Part shown: positions 52,700 through 56,247 of the stretch, one piece after another
Numbering within the stretch: position 1 is the first letter of the stretch
How the letters are laid out: the number at the start of each line of letters is the position of its first letter
The notes under the pieces: model-generated
The model's input: the letters and a program-made list of their open reading frames with translations, nothing else
Database searches by the model: none
Told to the model about the DNA's origin: nothing
Translations under genes and position numbers: made by a program
From: Paracoccaceae bacterium
GTDB lineage: Bacteria > Pseudomonadota > Alphaproteobacteria > Rhodobacterales > Rhodobacteraceae
Direction: 5' to 3'
Assembly: GCA_016936395.1 (NCBI GenBank)
Contig: JAFGXY010000030.1
Coordinates: forward strand, 1 to 56,247
Length of the DNA stretch: 56,247 nt

Positions 52700-53284
52700 A
52701 TGGACGGCGATTTCAGAACACAGTTCGTGCGTGATCCGGCGGCGTTGAAACATTATCCGGCGCTTGTGCTGAATGCGGATTACCGCCCGCTCAGCTATTA
52801 CCCGCTGTCGCTTTGGCCGTGGCAAGAGGCGATCAAGGCGGCCTTTCTGGACCGGGTTCAGATCGTCGCCGAATATGACAAGGTGGTTCATTCGCAAAGG
52901 TCGGTGTTCCGGATACCCTCGGTGGTGGTGCTGAAAGACTATGTCAAACCCCAAAAGCGCGTGGCATTCACGCGCTTTAATCTTTTCTTGCGGGACGAAT
53001 TCTGCTGCCAATACTGCGGTGCAAAGGGTGATCTGACCTTTGACCACGTCTTGCCCCGCGCGCGCGGCGGCCAGACCAGTTGGGAAAACGTGGTGGCCGC
53101 CTGCAGTCCGTGCAACCTGCGCAAGGGTTCCAAGACGTTGCGCCAGTCCGGCCTGCATCTGGCCAAACCGCCCCGCCAACCCACGGCCGAGGAAATGCAG
53201 GCCCATGGCCGCCGTTTCCCGCCGAACCACCTGCACGATTCTTGGATGGATTACCTTTATTGGGATGCCGAACTGGAGGCGTGA
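52700..53284 (+). CDS. HNH endonuclease family protein
   Basis: 194 residues. The HNH/zinc core is at about 103-145: CQYCG, then FDHVLPRARGG with the catalytic His116, ENVVAACSPCN with Asn130 and the second Cys pair (135, 138), and NLRKGSKT. The N-terminal half (ALVLNADYRPLSYYPLSLWPWQEAIKA) is typical of a widely conserved HNH group near housekeeping genes, not a phage homing enzyme. Its DNA target is unknown. It marks the end of the core region; low-GC decayed DNA begins right after. Confidence 0.88.
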   Translation: MDGDFRTQFVRDPAALKHYPALVLNADYRPLSYYPLSLWPWQEAIKAAFLDRVQIVAEYDKVVHSQRSVFRIPSVVVLKDYVKPQKRVAFTRFNLFLRDEFCCQYCGAKGDLTFDHVLPRARGGQTSWENVVAACSPCNLRKGSKTLRQSGLHLAKPPRQPTAEEMQAHGRRFPPNHLHDSWMDYLYWDAELEA

Positions 53285-54021
53285 CGGGCACAGCCTAAAG
53301 TGAATGTAAAGGATACCATAATAGGCACCAAAACGGCGGTTCTGATGTCAAAAATGATGCATCGGATTAACCGGGGGCCTTTTCAGGAGTTTCCGGACCA
53401 GTTTTGAACGCATTCAATGGGCGATGCGTCCCGTATTCACCTTCTTAGATCCGATGAGGCCATTGGAGATGGAAGCCAAGATCCAGAAGTTCGAGAACTC
53501 AGCAGTCATGAGTTTGATACCGGAAATGCTCGCGATTCTGGCTGCCAAGGAAGGCGATACGCTCTTCGTCATTTGAAGCGAAGATGGCAGCCTTAAGATC
53601 ACGCTGCATGATCCTGCAGTCGTAGCTGCCTAGGCTGCGGCGGAAAATGTTATGGGTGATAACGACGATCCCCTTCGAGCTTTCGCATGACGAAGGCAGG
53701 CCTCGGTGGCACCCTGCGGAGATGTCGGCAGCTACCGTCCGGGGAGGATTACTAAGTCATAGAACGGTGTGCGGCGGCGGTGCGGCGAAAACAAGTGACT
53801 CCCCGCCGATGCGTCCAAGCTAGGTGGTCCAATTCGAACACGCGCGCTGACAGCCGACTCTCTGACAAATTCAAAAGCGAACTTCCGGAGAACGTTGTCC
53901 ACTGATTTCTGCATCTGACGTTTGCCTAACGTGTCACCGAGGCCTTATTGTTTACTCGAGCACGGCCACACAGTTTCTCATTTCGGGCACTTGGTGACGT
54001 ATCTGAACAGGAGCCCACGGC
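53285..54021. other. Decayed accessory region, HNH gene to AIPR gene
   Basis: This 737-base stretch is visibly less GC-rich than the flanking genes. The only supported content is the antitoxin relic at 53469-53690. A 60-residue minus-strand frame near 53732-53914 starts MQKSVDNVLRKFAFEFVRES but resembles nothing I know. A TTAACCGG at about 53368 looks like a CtrA half-site but precedes no gene. AGGAG just before 54022 serves the AIPR gene. Confidence 0.6.
53469..53690 (+). pseudogene. Relic of a Doc-partner (AbrB/MazE-like) antitoxin
   Basis: Reading 74 codons in one frame gives MEAKIQKFENSAVMSLIPEM, then LAAKEGDTLFVI, a TGA (53574), SEDGSLKITLHDPAVVAA, a TAG (53631), AAENVMGDNDDPLRAFA and a final TGA. 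This matches the pattern of the 'addiction module antidote' family (KIQKWGNS, KEGDTLFV, then an MGDNDDxLRALA-like tail) partnered with Doc toxins. Two in-frame stops and a decayed WGNS motif show it is dead. No toxin follows. Confidence 0.75.
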
Positions 54022-55845
54022 GTGGATAGTATTCTTGAATTCAGCGCCGACCTTCTTGCAGGTCTGCGCACGGAACAGGCGGAGACGGATCTGCCCCTGT
54101 CCGATCTTGCGTTCGACCGCATGTGCAGCGCGCTGGAGAGCGAAGGCGAGATCGAGGCGCTGGACCGTGTGGAATACGCGGGCACGGCACTCGGCAAAAC
54201 GCTCCGGATCGACGGCACCGGCGGCGATCCCCGGGATGCGGACGGCATCCTGAGTGTGATCATCTTCGAGATGTTCGAAACCGACGAGCCATCAACCATC
54301 CATTCGGCCGATGCGAAGCGCCTGTTCGGCCATCTTCTGAATTTCGTCCGCGCATCACTGCGCAAGGAGTTCCGCGACAGCCTCCACCCCGAAACGGCGG
54401 CAGCGGGGACAGCGCAGATGATCGCCACGGCATGGCGGTCGGTGACCAAGATCAAATTGATCCTGGTCACCAACGCCATCTACAGTGCCCGTATAGACGC
54501 CGTCCTTGCCGGAAGCATGGCCGAGGTGCCGATCACCTACAACATCTGGGACCTGACGCGCCTGCATCGCATCGAAAGCTCGGGCATGCGCGAGAAGATC
54601 GTGGTTCGTTTCGACCGGGATTTTGGCGGGGCCCTGCCGGCGATTGCCGCATCCGGGGATGATGCAGCCTTTCCATCCTATCTGGCCGTGATCCGTGGCC
54701 GCCAACTGGCAGACATCTACGACCGCTGGGGCGCGCGGATGCTGGAATCGAACATCCGCAGCTTCATCCAGGCGCGGCGGAAGTCCGTGAACGACGGCAT
54801 CCGCAACACCATCAACCATGAACCGGAGATGTTCTTCAGCTACAACAACGGGTTGTCCGCCACGGCAGACAGCGTCGAGGTCGAGAATGTCGGTGGCGCG
54901 ATCCGCATCGTGGCCGCCCGCAACCTGCAGATCGTGAACGGGGGCCAGACCACCGCATCGCTCCACGCCGCTTTGAAGCACTCTCCAGACAGCCTCGACC
55001 GTGTGCATGTCCAGGTCAAGCTGACTGTCGTGCCGCCGGATGCGTCCGAGGACGTGGTGCCGAACATTTCGCGATTTGCCAACAGCCAGAACAAGATCGA
55101 CGCGGCAGACTTCTTCTCGAACCACCCGTTTCACCTGCGCGTCGAGGAATTTTCGCGTCGGCTATTCGCCCCGCCCGCGCAGGGCAGCACCCGCCAGACC
55201 CTATGGTTCTATGAACGGGCAAAGGGACAGTATTTCGTGGCGCGCGCGCGGCTCTCCGGGGCTGAGCGCACGAAGTTCGACAGGGAATGCCCGAAGTCAC
55301 AACTCTTTCTGAAGACGGATCTGGCGAAGGCCGAGTATTCCTTCGGGATGAAGCCTGACATCGTCAGCAAGGGCGCCCAGAAGAATTTCGCGGCCTTCGC
55401 GACTGGCATCGGCGAGTTGTGGGCGGAAGACGAGGCCGGATACGACGAGACCTGGTTCAAGGGAATGGTGGCGAAGATCATCATCTTCCGGGCACTGGAG
55501 AAGGCCGTGCCCCGTCAGGAATGGTATCCGGGCGGCTACCGGGCGAACATCATCACCTATGGGATCGCGAAGCTTGTGTTTGACGGCACGAAATCCGGGC
55601 GGTCACTGGACCTGGCCTCGGTCTGGACGGCCCAGTCAGTGCCCGACACCCTGATGAGCGACCTGCTGGCAGCATGCGAAGCGGCAGCGGACGTGCTGAC
55701 CAGCCCGGAATCCGGCATGAAGAACGTGACCGAATGGGCAAAGAAGCCAGCGTGCTGGGAGGCGGTTTCACGGTGCGCGGTGGTCTACGAGGATCCAGGA
55801 GCTGCGCCGCGGATCCGGATTGTTGCCAGGGCGAGAGCGCACTGA
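54022..55845 (+). CDS. AIPR-family (abortive phage infection) protein, solitary
   Basis: 607 residues. The middle part has the AIPR pattern: FFSYNNGLSATADSVEV, LQIVNGGQTTASLHAALK, and VPNISRFANSQNKIDAADFFSNHPFH (about 270-375). AIPR proteins are linked to phage resistance and often end operons with a DNA methyltransferase, a Z1-domain ATPase and a PD-(D/E)XK protein; none of these is here. The start is GTG at 54022, with AGGAG about eight bases upstream. The gene is intact and lies between a decayed region and an IS end, so it looks like a transferred remnant that might still be expressed. Confidence 0.82.
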   Translation: MDSILEFSADLLAGLRTEQAETDLPLSDLAFDRMCSALESEGEIEALDRVEYAGTALGKTLRIDGTGGDPRDADGILSVIIFEMFETDEPSTIHSADAKRLFGHLLNFVRASLRKEFRDSLHPETAAAGTAQMIATAWRSVTKIKLILVTNAIYSARIDAVLAGSMAEVPITYNIWDLTRLHRIESSGMREKIVVRFDRDFGGALPAIAASGDDAAFPSYLAVIRGRQLADIYDRWGARMLESNIRSFIQARRKSVNDGIRNTINHEPEMFFSYNNGLSATADSVEVENVGGAIRIVAARNLQIVNGGQTTASLHAALKHSPDSLDRVHVQVKLTVVPPDASEDVVPNISRFANSQNKIDAADFFSNHPFHLRVEEFSRRLFAPPAQGSTRQTLWFYERAKGQYFVARARLSGAERTKFDRECPKSQLFLKTDLAKAEYSFGMKPDIVSKGAQKNFAAFATGIGELWAEDEAGYDETWFKGMVAKIIIFRALEKAVPRQEWYPGGYRANIITYGIAKLVFDGTKSGRSLDLASVWTAQSVPDTLMSDLLAACEAAADVLTSPESGMKNVTEWAKKPACWEAVSRCAVVYEDPGAAPRIRIVARARAH

Positions 55846-56086
55846 GTTGATGATGGAAAGAAGGCGCGCGCTTCTCACCATATTGACGCTGCTTAGCGCA
55901 ATGGTGGCTTGACGAAAGCAATGACAAGCCAAGGGCCACGGCAGCTTTCAAACCGCTGCTGCGCCGGCAGATCGCCACAAGCATTTTCGCAACGTGTCCG
56001 GAGGAAGTGCGGACAAGAAAAATCGACACCAAAAGGCGGCAGAGCTTGCAAAAAATTTCTGCACAGGGCAGCTATTCTCTGAGGAA
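55846..56086. other. Non-coding gap between AIPR gene and IS end
   Basis: No gene is supported in these 241 bases; the frames open here show no family resemblance and there is no clear terminator. It may include remnants of the DNA into which the insertion sequence jumped. Confidence 0.4.
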
Positions 56087-56247
56087 TGTCAATCGGCATC
56101 CAATTGGGACCCCTGATCGGCGTGCAAAAGGGACCCCTCTGGCGGGACGGGAGCTGGCCTGGTAATCCCCCCATTTCTAGCGGGGTGCATCCGTAGAATT
56201 CACGCGACCATCTTCAGTTTCTGGGCGGGTGTGATGCCGCCGATGCC
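56087..56247 (-). mobile_element. Terminal part of an insertion sequence, runs off window
   Basis: The element probably ends at TGTCA (56087). Inside are two adjacent imperfect 24-base repeats, 56092-56115 and 56116-56139, each beginning ATCGGC and ending GGGACCCCT(G/C), like the reiterated transposase-binding sites at IS21-family ends. The 3' end of a transposase gene follows inward. The other end and target duplication are outside the window. Confidence 0.6.
56200..56247 (-). CDS. Transposase, C-terminal 15 residues only
   Basis: The minus strand reads GIGGITPAQKLKMVA and then TGA at 56202-56200. This resembles the C-terminus of DDE integrase-core transposases (the 'xxGGxTPAQ/EKL' tail of the IS481/IS3-like group). 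The rest is beyond the window, so the family is uncertain; the repeated GGGACCCC ends would also fit an IS21-type element. Confidence 0.5.
   Translation of the reverse strand, partial: GIGGITPAQKLKMVA

Noticed and set aside
53368..53375. TTAACCGG resembling a CtrA half-site
   Set aside because: No intact gene begins within 600 bases downstream and the region is low-GC, where TTAA is more likely by chance.
53414..53602. 62-residue minus-strand frame in the accessory region
   Set aside because: Antisense to the antitoxin relic and with no ribosome site; treated as chance.

Overview
The window is high-GC chromosomal DNA of an alphaproteobacterium, most likely a member of the Rhodobacterales (Rhodobacter/Paracoccus/Gemmobacter group). 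The evidence is gene content typical of that group: C4-pathway 5-aminolevulinate synthase (hemA) with an FnrL-type box, adjacent sciP and ctrA, a holin/N-acetylmuramidase pair like the gene-transfer-agent (GTA) lysis cassette of Rhodobacter capsulatus, and scpA-scpB behind nagZ and a SPOR protein. Almost the whole window is core chromosome. Only the last ~3 kb looks accessory. Family assignments come from reading the translations and recalled family knowledge; no database search was possible.

Layout. 1-4.3 kb: truncated EamA permease, a divergent FliG, a small secreted protein, purB and a GNAT acetyltransferase, all on the minus strand. 4.3-11.5 kb: M20 dipeptidase (minus), then a secreted protein, hemA, rodZ and ispG (plus), with mnmA convergent and abutting ispG. 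11.6-17.3 kb: sciP, ctrA, ligA, recG and a 39-aa membrane protein, closed by an intrinsic terminator. 17.3-23 kb: IscU-like scaffold (minus), hisI, sodB, a LOG-family protein (minus), a LysM protein and an Atm1-type ABC exporter. 23-27.6 kb: RND efflux pump operon (minus). 27.8-32 kb: yfgM-like, bamB, der and ndk (plus). 32-35.5 kb: TfoX C-terminal protein, a small Gln-rich ORF, copZ (minus), and copA divergent behind a CueR-type promoter. 35.6-39.1 kb: tkt (minus) and a coiled-coil gene, zapA and an MliC-like gene (plus). 39.1-43.3 kb: grxD, bolA, purL and a LysR regulator (minus). 43.5-49 kb: acyltransferase, murI, ccmE, the endolysin/holin pair and argS. 48.8-53.3 kb: SPOR protein, nagZ, scpA, scpB, a 70-aa protein and an HNH nuclease. 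53.3-56.2 kb: low-GC degenerate DNA with a dead antitoxin relic, a solitary AIPR (abortive-phage-infection) gene, and the end of an insertion sequence running off the window.

How the parts connect. The most coherent theme is the CtrA regulon. CtrA and its inhibitor SciP are neighbours, and CtrA-like half-sites (TTAACC core) lie upstream of ctrA, of the holin/endolysin cassette and of the fliG-like gene. In R. capsulatus CtrA controls motility and the lysis step that releases GTA particles, so regulator and candidate targets are all in this window. Other legible regulation: a perfect FNR-type box (TTGAT-N4-ATCAA) upstream of hemA, and a copA promoter with the 19-bp spacer and dyad of CueR promoters. 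The right end (antitoxin relic, lone AIPR gene, IS end) reads as a decayed defence/mobile-element insertion after the HNH gene.
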